The notes under the pieces were generated by a model. The model saw only the letters and a list, made by a program, of their open reading frames with translations, made no database searches and was not told the DNA's origin. This document shows, in pieces, positions 26,079-35,335 of a DNA stretch of 64,000 nt. Source of the DNA: a methane-oxidizing endosymbiont of Gigantopelta aegis (lineage in GTDB: Bacteria; Pseudomonadota; Gammaproteobacteria; Methylococcales; Methylomonadaceae); the NCBI RefSeq assembly GCF_016097405.1, contig NZ_JAEHGD010000001.1, positions 319,003-383,002 on the forward strand. The letters run 5' to 3'. Both the position numbers and the translations under genes were made by a program. How positions within the stretch are numbered: the first letter of the stretch is position 1; each line of letters begins with the position of its first letter.

Positions 26079-27671
26079 TTAAAGATTTCCGCTCTCAAGG
26101 ATGGAAATCTTATAACGCATCAGATAAGGCGTGTATTCGATTAAGGTAAGCAACATGATCGTTTTATCCGCAATTTTTATCTGATCTCCAGGTTTCATTT
26201 TACTATTTTGAATTAATATCTCAGGTTCATCTGTATGCTCATTGAGCAGAATAATATTGATATCGCGTTCATTTTTCGGATTATGGTATGTGTAGCAATT
26301 GTTCAACTCCGATTGAATCATCTGAACCAGAACCCGTTGCATTCCAAGATGAGGTAATGTTTTTTGTTGTCGGCTTATTCCCAATCGTATGGCGTTTCGT
26401 TTATTCGCCAAAATAATAAGCTCACCATTATTAAGCGATAAACTTTTAGCCTCAATCAGGAAAAAGTCTGGATCTGTTGTCGGCTGAAATTTAACCGGTG
26501 TCAGATTGTTTTTGCTGTTGTGAATGTGACTATTTTTAATGCTGATTATTTCAGTTTGCTCAATCAAACCCTCCTCAAAATCCAAAGGTTCAAGCCCAAG
26601 ATCTAAAACGTTATTTTCTACAGTCGCAGAGCTTATCTGTCCAGAACCATGGCTGAGTTGTTGGATACGGAGTATTTTTTGGCGATCTTTCAAATATTGA
26701 AAACAAGGCTCAAAGCCTGCGACCATATTAAAAATAATCGGGGCAGAAGGGCGGTTATCAATAATCAGTTTTTGATAACCGATTAAATACCGAAACAAAC
26801 TTTTTTGCTTTGTTTCTGCGATATCGAGGTGAATTTTATTATTTTCAATGACTTCTTTTAATGCCTGTGTATCAATAAAAATATCCTGAGGTGTAATGCT
26901 TTGATCCAACTTATTTATTTGCCTTGGAAGCCCCTCCAGAGTATCCCAATAAAAATTGATTGCAGTGGGAAGATAAGAAGACAACGCCAGCAAATCACCA
27001 AATTGATTGGCGAAATTAAAAATAACCCGACATTCTTGTTCGCTATGGTATTGAACAGTACAAAGTGCAAACAAAATATTACGTTTAATCACCGCATCAA
27101 TTGTTTTTTGAGGAAGGAAAGCGGGGATTTTGGTGCTAACAGAATCCGTTAAATAGTGCTGGCTAAGTGCATATTTATAAAGTTCAGCGCTGATCGTTCC
27201 TAAAGTATCCGATAAGGGTGAATGAAGGCGATGTCGAAAAAACATATCTTGCCCCGCCATTTGCAAGGCGAAAAAAATTGCGAGTCTTTGTTCATCCGCC
27301 GTTAACGCCTTTTGCGTATGAAGACGATAAAACCCTAAACAAAGATACCGATACAGTTGTAAGCATAAACGCTGGGTTTTACGCTGTTTTGCTCCGTTTT
27401 GTGATTTAGAAATTTCGATAATCTCATCAATAATCCGTAAGATTAGTGGCGTCAACTGCTGCAATAATACTAGGTGATCACGCGCATGGCCTTGGTAATC
27501 TTTTGCTTGTTTCAGTGTTTTATACAGCTGATTGCCGGCCTGGACAGGATTAACCGATTGAATTGAATCTAGTATTTGTTGCAGAATTTTTTGATTGAAT
27601 GATTCTGAGAATGGCTCGGTCATACTGATTTGCAACGCTTCAGACTGCATTCCCCATTGTGTTTTCTTCAA
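26079..27671 (-). CDS. Uncharacterised 530-residue protein in a chemoreceptor operon
   Basis: I do not recognise a named family. The first 370 residues are mainly helical, leucine- and glutamine-rich, without membrane helices or signal peptide. The last 100 residues look beta-rich ([21 protein letters not shown], then [16 protein letters not shown] and [17 protein letters not shown]), reminiscent of PilZ-like or similar small barrels, but no RxxxR PilZ signature is clear. The start overlaps the end of the chemoreceptor gene by 32 bases, which links it to that signalling unit. Later in-frame Met codons at residues 8 and 17 are possible starts. A cytoplasmic signalling or motility-related role is inference only. 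Confidence 0.6.
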   Translation of the reverse strand: MKKTQWGMQSEALQISMTEPFSESFNQKILQQILDSIQSVNPVQAGNQLYKTLKQAKDYQGHARDHLVLLQQLTPLILRIIDEIIEISKSQNGAKQRKTQRLCLQLYRYLCLGFYRLHTQKALTADEQRLAIFFALQMAGQDMFFRHRLHSPLSDTLGTISAELYKYALSQHYLTDSVSTKIPAFLPQKTIDAVIKRNILFALCTVQYHSEQECRVIFNFANQFGDLLALSSYLPTAINFYWDTLEGLPRQINKLDQSITPQDIFIDTQALKEVIENNKIHLDIAETKQKSLFRYLIGYQKLIIDNRPSAPIIFNMVAGFEPCFQYLKDRQKILRIQQLSHGSGQISSATVENNVLDLGLEPLDFEEGLIEQTEIISIKNSHIHNSKNNLTPVKFQPTTDPDFFLIEAKSLSLNNGELIILANKRNAIRLGISRQQKTLPHLGMQRVLVQMIQSELNNCYTYHNPKNERDINIILLNEHTDEPEILIQNSKMKPGDQIKIADKTIMLLTLIEYTPYLMRYKISILESGNL

Positions 27672-29100
27672 TTACCTTCTCTAACAACGTATTTATTTCA
27701 AGACTATACTTCTCAAGCCCTTTAAAATCCTCAATAATCTGTTTTTGAATTTCAGGACTTGTTTGCCAAGTGTCTCTGAGATGCTCTAGTGCAGAAATCA
27801 TGTAGCGATGTACCTGTTCATGAGGCTGCTTGATCTTGGCATACGTGGTCAGATGACCATAATGCTGTTGCCCAGCACCGTGATCTAACCATTGTCCGAG
27901 TTCACATTCAGAGTCTGTTACATTGACATAATTTGCCGCCTCGGAGTCAGGCCCGGTTTCAACTGCCCGATAGCCTTGCTGGACATAAATCATTTGATTG
28001 ACTTTAGCCAGTGCAATCTCGGCCACCATTTGGGTGTAATGGACTTTTTGATAGGTTTCTTGTGATATTTCACTGACTTGGTCTATATTGCGCTCAAACT
28101 CACTGATTGCAATTTTTGACTCATCGGTCATGCTAGCCATATTTTCGGTGTCATCCACAATCAACTGAGTGGCTTGAGTAAACTTTTTAATCGTTTCATT
28201 GATGGATTCTGTTGCATTTTTGGTATTTTCGGCCAAAGTGCGTACTTCGTCGGCGACGACAGCAAAACCGCGCCCATGCTCGCCGGCGCGAGCCGCTTCA
28301 ATCGCGGCATTGAGCGCCAATAGATTGGTCTGATCAGCAATTTTGGCAATTAAGGAGGTAACATCGGTAATCGCCTTACTACTTTGGCTTAATTCCAGCG
28401 AAGAATCTTTCATGGTGTCAATTTTCTCGATGATATTGGTTAATTTATTAATCACCGAACTCAAAGAGGCTTTGCTGTCGATAGCAATGCTGGAAGCCTG
28501 GCTGGAAATGGTTTCAACTTGTTGCATCTGATCGGTAATGGTTTTCAAATCGTTTTCGGTACGATCCAGGCTGGAGAGTAAATTTTCTGTTTTCATCTGG
28601 CCTAATTCAGAAAACAACTCATCGCGCATCGTACGACGGTAATTATTTTTCATTTCCTCCAGAGAAATATCAATATTCTTTAAGCCTTTGGCAAACAAGC
28701 CATTCAAGCCTTGTGACTGGGTATGCCGATAAAATTGTTTATTGCGTGCTGCATCAAAACAATTATTTGCCTCACGCATATAAGTTTCGATTTGGTCTAG
28801 TGCTTCGTTCAGGTTCCAGGCTAGGTCTTTTAATTCAGCATCCTCTGGAATACCTGTTACCCGGTATTCCAATCTCCCATGTACAATTTCATTACACATT
28901 TTAAAGAGTGAATGAATCAAGCCTAGCTCTTTCTTGGATTGCCTAAAAAACATAAACTGTACGAACAGAGCAAACAGTAGGCCAATCAAGGGGGGCAACT
29001 CAAAGCCATGCTGATAAAGGCTCCAGGCTGATAAAACAATAATGCTGCCAGTCAGCAATAAGGTGGTATTTTTAGCATTAAAGAGAAAGAATGTATTCAC
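27640..29100 (-). CDS. Methyl-accepting chemotaxis protein with C-terminal CZB domain
   Basis: The 486-residue protein has two N-terminal membrane helices separated by almost no periplasmic loop (about residues 10-52), then the MCP signalling domain with the conserved hairpin tip [27 protein letters not shown]. The end is a chemoreceptor zinc-binding (CZB) domain with [17 protein letters not shown] and PHEQVHRYM, supplying the Cys and His ligands. With no sensory loop it should depend on a partner for input. That partner is probably the PAS protein encoded just upstream, whose gene overlaps this one by 23 bases. CZB domains respond to zinc or hypochlorite in other bacteria. Confidence 0.92.
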   Translation of the reverse strand: MNTFFLFNAKNTTLLLTGSIIVLSAWSLYQHGFELPPLIGLLFALFVQFMFFRQSKKELGLIHSLFKMCNEIVHGRLEYRVTGIPEDAELKDLAWNLNEALDQIETYMREANNCFDAARNKQFYRHTQSQGLNGLFAKGLKNIDISLEEMKNNYRRTMRDELFSELGQMKTENLLSSLDRTENDLKTITDQMQQVETISSQASSIAIDSKASLSSVINKLTNIIEKIDTMKDSSLELSQSSKAITDVTSLIAKIADQTNLLALNAAIEAARAGEHGRGFAVVADEVRTLAENTKNATESINETIKKFTQATQLIVDDTENMASMTDESKIAISEFERNIDQVSEISQETYQKVHYTQMVAEIALAKVNQMIYVQQGYRAVETGPDSEAANYVNVTDSECELGQWLDHGAGQQHYGHLTTYAKIKQPHEQVHRYMISALEHLRDTWQTSPEIQKQIIEDFKGLEKYSLEINTLLEKVIEENTMGNAV

Positions 29101-29596
29101 GGTAGTCTTTTCCTGTCGGTTGAATCACATTGTCAAGAACTTGTCTGCCTGCGGCAATGGCATGACGGCTTCCCGCCTGTTTTTCCGCCATCAACATGTC
29201 ATGATAGAGAGCGTCGATGATTTGCAACTTTTGGGGGTCAGGCTTACGCCGCACAGAAAAAAAGCCGATGATGTTATTTTGCTCGCCATAACTGGGGGTT
29301 ACCGTGGCAAACACCCAATAAAAAGAGCCATCCTTATGCATGTTTTTGACATAACCGAGAAATTCATTACCCGATTTAATCGTTTCCCAAAGTAACGCAA
29401 AAACCGAGCGGGGCATATCGGGGTGGCGTACAATATTATGTTGTTGTCCTAGCAATTCGGCTTCGCTATAGCCTGAAAATTCAATAAAAATCTGGTTGCA
29501 ATAGGTCAGCCGGCCGGACGGGTCGGTTTTGGAAACAATGAAATCCTGTTCCCGCATAATGCGTTCTTTATTTGTGGGTGTGATTTTATTTTTCAT
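29078..29596 (-). CDS. PAS-domain sensor protein, Aer-like
   Basis: A 172-residue soluble protein with one PAS domain of the aerotaxis type: [44 protein letters not shown], then [32 protein letters not shown]. In Aer this sequence class binds FAD and senses redox state. Here the PAS part is a separate protein, and the receptor with membrane anchor and CZB domain is the next gene, so the two probably form a split redox receptor. About 45 residues of helix after the PAS core could be the contact region. The gene is first in a three-gene unit with the chemoreceptor and the unknown gene. Confidence 0.88.
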   Translation of the reverse strand: MKNKITPTNKERIMREQDFIVSKTDPSGRLTYCNQIFIEFSGYSEAELLGQQHNIVRHPDMPRSVFALLWETIKSGNEFLGYVKNMHKDGSFYWVFATVTPSYGEQNNIIGFFSVRRKPDPQKLQIIDALYHDMLMAEKQAGSRHAIAAGRQVLDNVIQPTGKDYREYILSL

Positions 29597-29689
29597 TTAA
29601 TGTTCTCGACACATAAAGAAATCAGCTGTTTTAAAAGGCAATCATGATATTGTGCATTTGAGTATAGTTTATGAATTTAAATTTACAAG

Positions 29690-29843
29690 GTAACTGCTCA
29701 CCCGGTTGTGTTTTAGCCGGAGTAGGCCATTGATTTATCAGGACACGTGAATACATCCATGTAGTTCTGCATAACATCCCTGTTATGCAAGCCTGATAAA
29801 TCAACAACCTACACCTGCTTTTTAGAGGGGGGTGAGTAGTTAC
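29690..29843. repeat. Palindromic repeat family 2, copy 2
   Basis: Bounded by 14-base inverted ends GTAACTGCTCACCC (29690-29703) and GGGTGAGTAGTTAC (29830-29843), 13 of 14 matching. The inner stem pairs TTGATTTATCAGG (29730-29742) with CCTGATAAATCAA (29792-29804). Two hairpins sit inside: TACAT-CC-ATGTA (29752-29763) and GCATAACA-TCCC-TGTTATGC (29769-29788). It is the reverse-oriented relative of copy 1, with changed but still paired stem bases. It occupies most of the 268-base gap before the DUF763 gene. Confidence 0.88.
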
Positions 29844-29864
29844 TTTACAAGATAAGAGACACAG

Positions 29865-30929
29865 ATGAGAACAGGATATAGCCAGTTACCTTTACATGGC
29901 GGCAGGGCACCACGTTGGTTGTTTGAGCGTATGACGCGTCTAGCACGCGAAATTATCTGCCATCTGGTTTATGAATATGGCGCAGAGGGAGCTTTAAAGC
30001 GTCTTTCCGATCCATTCTGGTTTCAAGCCTTTGGTTGTGTATTGGGATTTGACTGGCATTCTAGCGGTTTGACGACCACGACCTGTGGTGCGCTAAAAGA
30101 AGGAATTAAAGATATGCAGCACGAGCTAGGGTTCTTTGCTGCAGGCGGAAAAGGCCGCGTTGCACGCCGCACACCTCAGGAAATTGAGCAAATTTGTATT
30201 CGAATGGGTTACGATGCCAATACGCTAATTCGCGCTAGCCGCTTATCGGCAAAGGTCGATAGTTCGGCAGTTCAGGATGGTTATCAGATTTACCACCATG
30301 CGTTTTTCTTTACCCAATCAGGGCAATGGTGTGTCGTGCAACAAGGGATGAATGAAGACTCCGGCATGGCCAGGCGTTACCATTGGCTGGGAAATGAACG
30401 GACTGATTTTATCAATGAACCACATTTAGCCGTGTGTTGCGATCACCGTGGCAAGGTACTGAATTTTGTTGCCCGGGAAAGTAAAATTTCGCGCGAGCGC
30501 GTTACACAACTGGCCGCACAGCCAGAAAAAGAACTGGAAACGCTATGGCTGAAACAGCCGGAATTGATCATGCCACGCCGTCACTGGGTGCGCCGTGAAG
30601 ACATCAACCCCAAATATTTGCAGCGCATTCTGTTAAAAACCTATGAACACATGCCGCAAGATTTTGAAAGCCTGTTGTCGATTCAAGGTGTCGGTTCAAA
30701 AACCTTACGCGCGTTAGCGTTAACCGCCGAATTGATTTATGGCACGAAAACCAGTGTACGTGATCCAGCACGTTTTTCGTTTGCACATGGCGGTAAAGAC
30801 GGAACACCTTTTCCAGTCGACAAAGAAAGTTATCAACATACGATTGATATTTTGCACTCAGCATTGAATCGAGCGAAGGTCGATCACAGTGAAAAACGAG
30901 AAGCCTTCAAGAGGCTGGCGCGGTTTTAG
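29865..30929 (+). CDS. DUF763 domain-containing protein
   Basis: A 354-residue protein with the DUF763 pattern: RTGYSQLPLHGGRAPRWLFERMTRL at the N-terminus, then FGCVLGFDWHSSGLTTTTCGALKEG, a VDSSAVQDGYQIYHHAFFFTQSGQWCVVQQGMN core and LLSIQGVGSKTLRALAL, which reads like a helix-hairpin-helix. The family is common in archaea and scattered in bacteria; function is unknown, though the HhH motif suggests nucleic acid contact. ATG 29865 gives the standard N-terminus. It is the last intact gene before the dif-like site, 40 bases beyond its stop. Confidence 0.88.
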   Translation: MRTGYSQLPLHGGRAPRWLFERMTRLAREIICHLVYEYGAEGALKRLSDPFWFQAFGCVLGFDWHSSGLTTTTCGALKEGIKDMQHELGFFAAGGKGRVARRTPQEIEQICIRMGYDANTLIRASRLSAKVDSSAVQDGYQIYHHAFFFTQSGQWCVVQQGMNEDSGMARRYHWLGNERTDFINEPHLAVCCDHRGKVLNFVARESKISRERVTQLAAQPEKELETLWLKQPELIMPRRHWVRREDINPKYLQRILLKTYEHMPQDFESLLSIQGVGSKTLRALALTAELIYGTKTSVRDPARFSFAHGGKDGTPFPVDKESYQHTIDILHSALNRAKVDHSEKREAFKRLARF

Positions 30930-30969
30930 AGTTTTACGTAAAGTAGTGAATGATGAATGGTAGATTTCA

Positions 30970-30997
30970 AATTCGCATAATGTATATTATGTTAAAT
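30970..30997. other. dif site (XerC/XerD chromosome dimer resolution site)
   Basis: The 28-base site has left arm AATTCGCATAA (30970-30980), centre TGTATA (30981-30986) and right arm TTATGTTAAAT (30987-30997). Compared with the E. coli dif site, the right arm and centre are identical and the left arm differs at three positions, so 25 of 28 match. The XerD arm on the right is perfect. The site lies in a short non-coding gap between the DUF763 gene and a frameshifted gene. This marks the probable replication terminus. Confidence 0.9.
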
Positions 30998-31012
30998 AAT
31001 GTAATATCAATC

Positions 31013-31394
31013 TTAGCCTTGTCCAGCTAACACATAAATGTTTGTGAAACTCGATCCCGTCGCATTGAGCTGCATAAATTCCGCAGCTTTAATGCCGTTC
31101 TGGTTGACATAGTACAGCACCAGGCTGTGTTCTCCGGTCAGCACCTCCAGAACCTGGAATTTTAGAGTAGGATAGGCTTCAACCTTTGATAAAATACCGT
31201 CTGACCGCATCCTTTCCTTTCACTTCTGCCTGGTCTAGCAATTTTGCCGCGATCGGTGACACCAACACAATATCGTCGGCATAGTGCTGCATAATATTGT
31301 CGATGTCATGAGAATTCCAGGCATGTTCGCATTCTCTGGCAAACTGTTGTGCAAATAAATTATCCATCGTAGTTTTTCCAGCTTGATATCTCAT
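31013..31394 (-). pseudogene. NTF2-like/SnoaL-type protein gene with a frameshift
   Basis: On the minus strand the first part (from 31394 or Met 31367) reads MDNLFAQQFARECEHAWNSHDIDNIMQHYADDIVLVSPIAAKLL and ends at a TGA (31179-31181) just after AVRRYFIKG. The neighbouring frame continues VEAYPTLKFQVLEVLTGEHSLVLYYVNQNG to the stop at 31013. Joined, they make one NTF2-like domain of about 120 residues. A single-base indel around 31182-31190 explains the break. NTF2-like proteins include isomerases and binding proteins; no function is assigned. It lies directly next to dif. Confidence 0.8.
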
Positions 31395-31481
31395 AGGCTA
31401 ATAAGCCTTCCCCGTGCAGTGATTTCATTGATCATTGTGCTTTTTTGATCAAATAATCGATAATGTCAGTTGTTTTGCTAT

Positions 31482-32501
31482 TTATCCATCCGTTTCATGT
31501 CTCCACACCTTCTTACTTCGGGACATTTGATAATAAGCGAATGAGAACAGTAAAAACACAGCTAAACTGCTAATAGCAATATTCATTGTTAAAGGAATTA
31601 AAAGCAGTGAACTTAGCAATTCAATTGCGATTAAAAATAATAAAATGGACACAATGTGTTCATTGCGCATGCGGTTGCAAAGATAAACGCCTAAAGGTGC
31701 CCCAATGACCACAACCGGGATAGCCGCCAGCCAGTACATTTTTACAGTACTATTAAAGCTATCTGTTACGAAATAATGCAACATAAATCCCGCAATGGCA
31801 TTTATTGCCATCAGGATCACGGATGTCGGTGTCGATACTTTCTCGGTAAGCCTGAAAAGTAAAACCATAACTGAAAAACAAATAATATCGATACCGCTGC
31901 CTACTAGCCCTGTCATGGTGCCACCGATAAAGCCGCTAAACACGATTATGCCTTTTTCTGTGCCATAAAGTTTCGGCAGATACTGACTATAATGTCGCTT
32001 TTGCGTATTGAGCAATAACAATGCGAGCGCAAAACTAACAATCATGGCGGTAAACAACATTTTTACTAAAGCGGCAGAAACAAGTTGTGCAATCACAAGC
32101 GATCCGACACATAACCCAGGCAAACCGCCTAAACTCGCCCACAAGATAAAGCGCCAAGCTACATTAATACGCAGCACGATAATTGTTAGGCTAGCCGCTG
32201 TCATACCAATGCTTTGGATGGCAAGAGAAAATACCTTGGCATTTTGAGGATCAATATGCAATGCTTTGGTAAACACGGGAAAAGCAATTGCTCCCCCACC
32301 CTCGCTGGTTGCACCGGCAATGAATGAACCAACCGTCATGGTCAGCGTAATCGGCCAATTTTGCAGCAAAACAGCTTTAGAATCAGGTTGGGTATACAAC
32401 CACCAAGCGATCCATACCAGTAAGGCTAAGATAACATTTATCGCCAGTGTTTTCTGGTAGAGGTTCTGATTGGCGTAAGAGATGTCCGTATTCAATGTCA
32501 C
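31482..32501 (-). CDS. Sulfite exporter TauE/SafE family permease
   Basis: A 339-residue membrane protein with about nine hydrophobic helices and the TauE/SafE pattern: VGSFIAGATSEGGGAIAFPVFTKAL near the first repeat and GFIGGTMTGLVGSGIDIICFSVMVLLF in the second half. The family exports sulfite, sulfonates or related organic anions; substrate not readable here. The longer than usual N-terminal part has an additional helix. Its start overlaps the stop of the truncated hydrolase by four bases, so they once formed or still form a transcript. Confidence 0.87.
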   Translation of the reverse strand: MTLNTDISYANQNLYQKTLAINVILALLVWIAWWLYTQPDSKAVLLQNWPITLTMTVGSFIAGATSEGGGAIAFPVFTKALHIDPQNAKVFSLAIQSIGMTAASLTIIVLRINVAWRFILWASLGGLPGLCVGSLVIAQLVSAALVKMLFTAMIVSFALALLLLNTQKRHYSQYLPKLYGTEKGIIVFSGFIGGTMTGLVGSGIDIICFSVMVLLFRLTEKVSTPTSVILMAINAIAGFMLHYFVTDSFNSTVKMYWLAAIPVVVIGAPLGVYLCNRMRNEHIVSILLFLIAIELLSSLLLIPLTMNIAISSLAVFLLFSFAYYQMSRSKKVWRHETDG

Positions 32502-33229
32502 TCAATCGTTTTGATCCAACGGCAACGCTCTGCAACCGCTTTTGCAATCTTGTCTTTTTTATCGCTGATGCCTTTGGCAATCAAGCCAACGACTCGGTCA
32601 TCACTGTCATAGCCAATATGCGCTTCAGCTGGATTGGCCAGAGAACCTAAGCCAAAAACATCATATATTGGAGCTACATTGATTTGTATATTGGTGACAT
32701 CAATGCATAAGCGAGAATCCAGATACTGCTGAACAAATTCCACTGGAATGGTGTAGCTTAATAAATCGTTCGGATCGCTAAACGCAATAATGGATGTTTG
32801 TTTTAACATTCTGGCCTGATATTTTTCGCCTTCGGGGGTGCAATAAGCTTGCCGCTGGTTATGTATTTTTGGAACCTTGCGCCCTAATTGCAGCATCGGC
32901 AACTGATTAGACATCATATAAATCGGGATGCTTTTCTGTTTTAAGGCTTCAACTAAGCGTATTTGTTTTGGGTTACTAGAATCTTGTGCTAATACGGTCG
33001 CAATACGTTGCAAGCCATCGATAACAATGCGGCTTCCTAGGCTATGGGAAACGAAGGCAAAACTATCCTGATGGAGTGATTCGATATTCAAGAGCTTACA
33101 TTCTTGCTCCACATCATCTGGCAATGATGCCCAATCACCATTGATCATCCAGCAAAAGGATTGAGCAAAGGCGCGTAGAATATCATCGCGTTTTTGCCCT
33201 AGGTAAATAATCGGATCAGGACCTGACGA
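32498..33229 (-). pseudogene. Alpha/beta hydrolase-like gene, 5'-truncated
   Basis: An open frame from a Met at 33148 gives 216 residues containing SHSLGSR, a likely nucleophile elbow, and ending with a possible catalytic His in PAEAHIGY. The same frame stays open upstream of that Met, reading PIIYLGQKRDDILRAFAQSFCW, to a stop at 33230-33232, with no good start or ribosome site. The first half of a normal hydrolase (strands and oxyanion region before the nucleophile) is absent. A junction with unrelated coding-like sequence on the other strand lies at about 33207-33230. I read it as a remnant left by a rearrangement near the terminus. Confidence 0.65.
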
Positions 33230-33338
33230 TTACCTGGTTAACATGATTCGCTTGAAAAATGCCGCCGGAAACCTGTCTGAAGCCGATATTGATGCTATCA
33301 ATCAGCTTTTAATTGCTGTCAAGCCTATCTCAAAGTGA
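33207..33338 (+). pseudogene. C-terminal gene remnant, unassigned
   Basis: After a stop at 33204-33206 the plus strand encodes GSGPDDYLVNMIRLKNAAGN followed by LSEADIDAINQLLIAV and a TGA at 33336-33338. The second part resembles the last helix of class I cytochromes c, but no CXXCH is present because the upstream part is missing. No ribosome site precedes it. It abuts the truncated hydrolase on the other strand, and its end overlaps the end of the methyltransferase gene by nine bases. Confidence 0.4.
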
Positions 33339-34067
33339 TTTGAAGGCAGTGACGCGGGCATTGACTTGATTACGATGGTCTAACCGAATCGACTCAAAGC
33401 CGTATGACTGTAATTGCGCGAGGGCTACCGATTCACGCATGACATGATTTTCGGATTCATCGCTGAATAAATGAATAATCCAGTGTTCTAATAAATCCAG
33501 TCGTTTCAGTTCAGTCAATACCGAAAAATACCCCTGCACTTCGTGTTGAATCAAGCGGGTATGCGCATCAACATCATCGAGCCCGTAACGATCGCCATTC
33601 ACAAACAGCCCGCCCGGCTTTAATACTCGATGAACCTGGTGAATAACTTCTTCCCGGTAACTGTGTTCAAAATTATGCAAGGTGTAGGCACTGGCAACAA
33701 TATCAACGCTATTTTCCTCAGTATTTTTAAGGGTGTGCAATACGTCTGCTAATACAAATTCTAATCTTCCTTCTTGTTGCCATTGCTGCAAGCTTTTACG
33801 GGCTTGGCTTTGCATAGTTTCGGCATTATCGACAGAGGTTATTTTCAAGCGCTCATTGGCCGCTAAAATAGCCAGCGTGGTAATGCCGGTTCCACCGCCT
33901 AGTTCCAACACCGACAAGTCATCATGTTTTTGTGTACAATACTCCCCTACTCTCTGCCCGACTAAATGGCTCATTTCTGCCGCTAACGGACAAATCAGCC
34001 GAAGCATATCGTATTCCTGGCCAATTATGCCGGAAAACATGCTATCAAAAGAGTGTTGTATGGTCAT
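33330..34067 (-). CDS. Class I SAM-dependent methyltransferase
   Basis: A 245-residue protein with SAM motif I VLELGGGTGITTLAIL, acidic motif II ITSVDNAETMQ, motif III EFVLADVLHTL and IVASAYTLHNFEHSYREEVIHQVHRVLKPGG. The fold is a standard small-molecule methyltransferase; substrate unknown. It overlaps the upstream DUF1244 gene by four bases (ATGA), so the two are co-translated. I believe such methyltransferase/DUF1244 pairs recur in gammaproteobacteria, but that is from memory. Its 3' end overlaps a gene remnant on the opposite strand. Confidence 0.85.
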   Translation of the reverse strand: MTIQHSFDSMFSGIIGQEYDMLRLICPLAAEMSHLVGQRVGEYCTQKHDDLSVLELGGGTGITTLAILAANERLKITSVDNAETMQSQARKSLQQWQQEGRLEFVLADVLHTLKNTEENSVDIVASAYTLHNFEHSYREEVIHQVHRVLKPGGLFVNGDRYGLDDVDAHTRLIQHEVQGYFSVLTELKRLDLLEHWIIHLFSDESENHVMRESVALAQLQSYGFESIRLDHRNQVNARVTAFKSL

Positions 34068-34372
34068 GATGAGGTATTTTTCTGTGCTTGTTTTTCCTGA
34101 TAGGCCTTCATCTGTTCTTCAGTTGCCGGCAGTTGAAACTTTTCTTTCCATTCCTTATAAGGCATACCATAAATAATTTCCCTGGCCGCTTCATAATCAA
34201 CTTCAACACCCTGTTGTTTCGCGCCTTCAACATACCATTTAGCCAGGCAATTACGACAAAAATCGGCCAAAATCATCAGTTCAATATTTTGTACTTCAGT
34301 ATGCTTTTGTAAATGTTCAACCAGCTTGCGGAATGCTGCCGCTTCAAATTCAATGGTTTTATTGTCTGACAT
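34064..34372 (-). CDS. DUF1244 domain-containing protein
   Basis: A 102-residue protein starting MSDNKTIEFEAAAFRKLVEHLQKHTEVQNIELMILADFCRNCLAKWY, with YGMPYKEWKEKFQLPATEEQ further on. These are the DUF1244 signatures: CRNCLAKWY and the GMPYxEWK block. The family is a small helical protein of unknown function. A Met four codons upstream (34384) is an alternative start. It overlaps the methyltransferase start by four bases. Divergent from the small hypothetical gene at 34481 with about 110 bases between. Confidence 0.9.
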   Translation of the reverse strand: MSDNKTIEFEAAAFRKLVEHLQKHTEVQNIELMILADFCRNCLAKWYVEGAKQQGVEVDYEAAREIIYGMPYKEWKEKFQLPATEEQMKAYQEKQAQKNTSS

Positions 34373-34480
34373 CGTTTTCTCCATAAAATTACCATTTTAA
34401 CAGAAACCCTTAGCAGGCCATGTACATTCATGCTTGAAGGTTCTACAATTAAGCGATTCTTGTTTTTGTATCGTTGATCA

Positions 34481-34768
34481 ATGGAAGTTTTACCGATTCG
34501 GTCGCCTGTTGTTTCATCACATGTCCCCTCACCGCCCAAAGGTTTTCAAAACTTACGGGAACTCGAAGCGGTTACGGCAGACAAAGATGCGCGTAACCAA
34601 GGCTTTTTGATCGAAGTCGTCGATCTTAGAATGCTGGCGAGCAAACGCGAACAATTTAAAACACAACAAAACCAGCCGCTGGATTTAAAAACCCAGCGTG
34701 CACTAAAAAGCTATCTTGACACCCATTTTCAATCCAGAAACAATGTGCAACTGGATTTATACGTTTAA
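34481..34768 (+). CDS. Small hypothetical protein
   Basis: A 95-residue protein of no family I can name. The first 25 residues are proline- and serine-rich, followed by a charged helical part (LRELEAVTADKDARNQGFLIEVVDLRMLASKREQFKTQ) and a helix TQRALKSYLDTHFQSRNN. No signal peptide or membrane helix. It lies 15 bases before yciB and in the same direction, so it is likely co-transcribed with yciB-yciI-bolA. The absence of stop codons and the good spacing to yciB support that it is real. Confidence 0.6.
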   Translation: MEVLPIRSPVVSSHVPSPPKGFQNLRELEAVTADKDARNQGFLIEVVDLRMLASKREQFKTQQNQPLDLKTQRALKSYLDTHFQSRNNVQLDLYV

Positions 34769-34783
34769 TATAAATATTCTAAT

Positions 34784-35335
34784 ATGAAACAACTGCTTGA
34801 ATTTATCCCCATTATTTTATTTTTTATCGCTTACAAGCTTTACGATATTTATATTGCGACAGCCGTCGTTATCGTCGCTACCATTATCCAGGTCGCAATC
34901 AGCTGGATGCTCTATAAAAAAGTAGAGAAAATGCAGTGGGTTACGCTAGGTTTGATTGTCGTTATGGGCGGTGCGACCATTTATCTGCGCGATGAAAACT
35001 TTATTAAATGGAAATTGACCATTATTGAATGGCTTTTTGGAATTGTCTTTCTGGCCAGCCAATTTATCGGACAGCAACCTCTCGTGCAACGGATGATGGG
35101 TGCTAACCTTGAACTGCCGGATCATATCTGGCGACGTCTGAATATGATTTGGGCGGGTTTCTTTATCACCGTTGGCAGCGTCAATCTCTATGTCATGCAT
35201 GCCTTTGATACCGATGACTGGGTGACATTCAAAACCTTCATTGTTCCAGGCTTTATGTTGGTGTTTATTATTATACAAATGATTTTTCTCTATCGTTATA
35301 TTCCAGATGCTGGCACAGAAATGGAGGAAGATTAA
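34784..35335 (+). CDS. yciB: Inner membrane septation protein YciB (IspZ)
   Basis: A 183-residue protein with five membrane helices and the family motifs [24 protein letters not shown], the [22 protein letters not shown] block and [22 protein letters not shown]. YciB affects cell envelope integrity and septation in enterobacteria. It overlaps yciI by one base (TAATG), and bolA follows, which is the usual yciB-yciI-bolA arrangement. The ATG at 34784 fits the family start MKQLLEF. Confidence 0.95.
   Translation: MKQLLEFIPIILFFIAYKLYDIYIATAVVIVATIIQVAISWMLYKKVEKMQWVTLGLIVVMGGATIYLRDENFIKWKLTIIEWLFGIVFLASQFIGQQPLVQRMMGANLELPDHIWRRLNMIWAGFFITVGSVNLYVMHAFDTDDWVTFKTFIVPGFMLVFIIIQMIFLYRYIPDAGTEMEED

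Noticed and set aside
30970-30997. A plasmid dif (pdif) module that carries resistance genes
   Set aside because: No second oppositely oriented XerC/XerD site was noticed nearby, and the flanking genes are chromosomal in type, so a chromosomal dif is the simpler reading.
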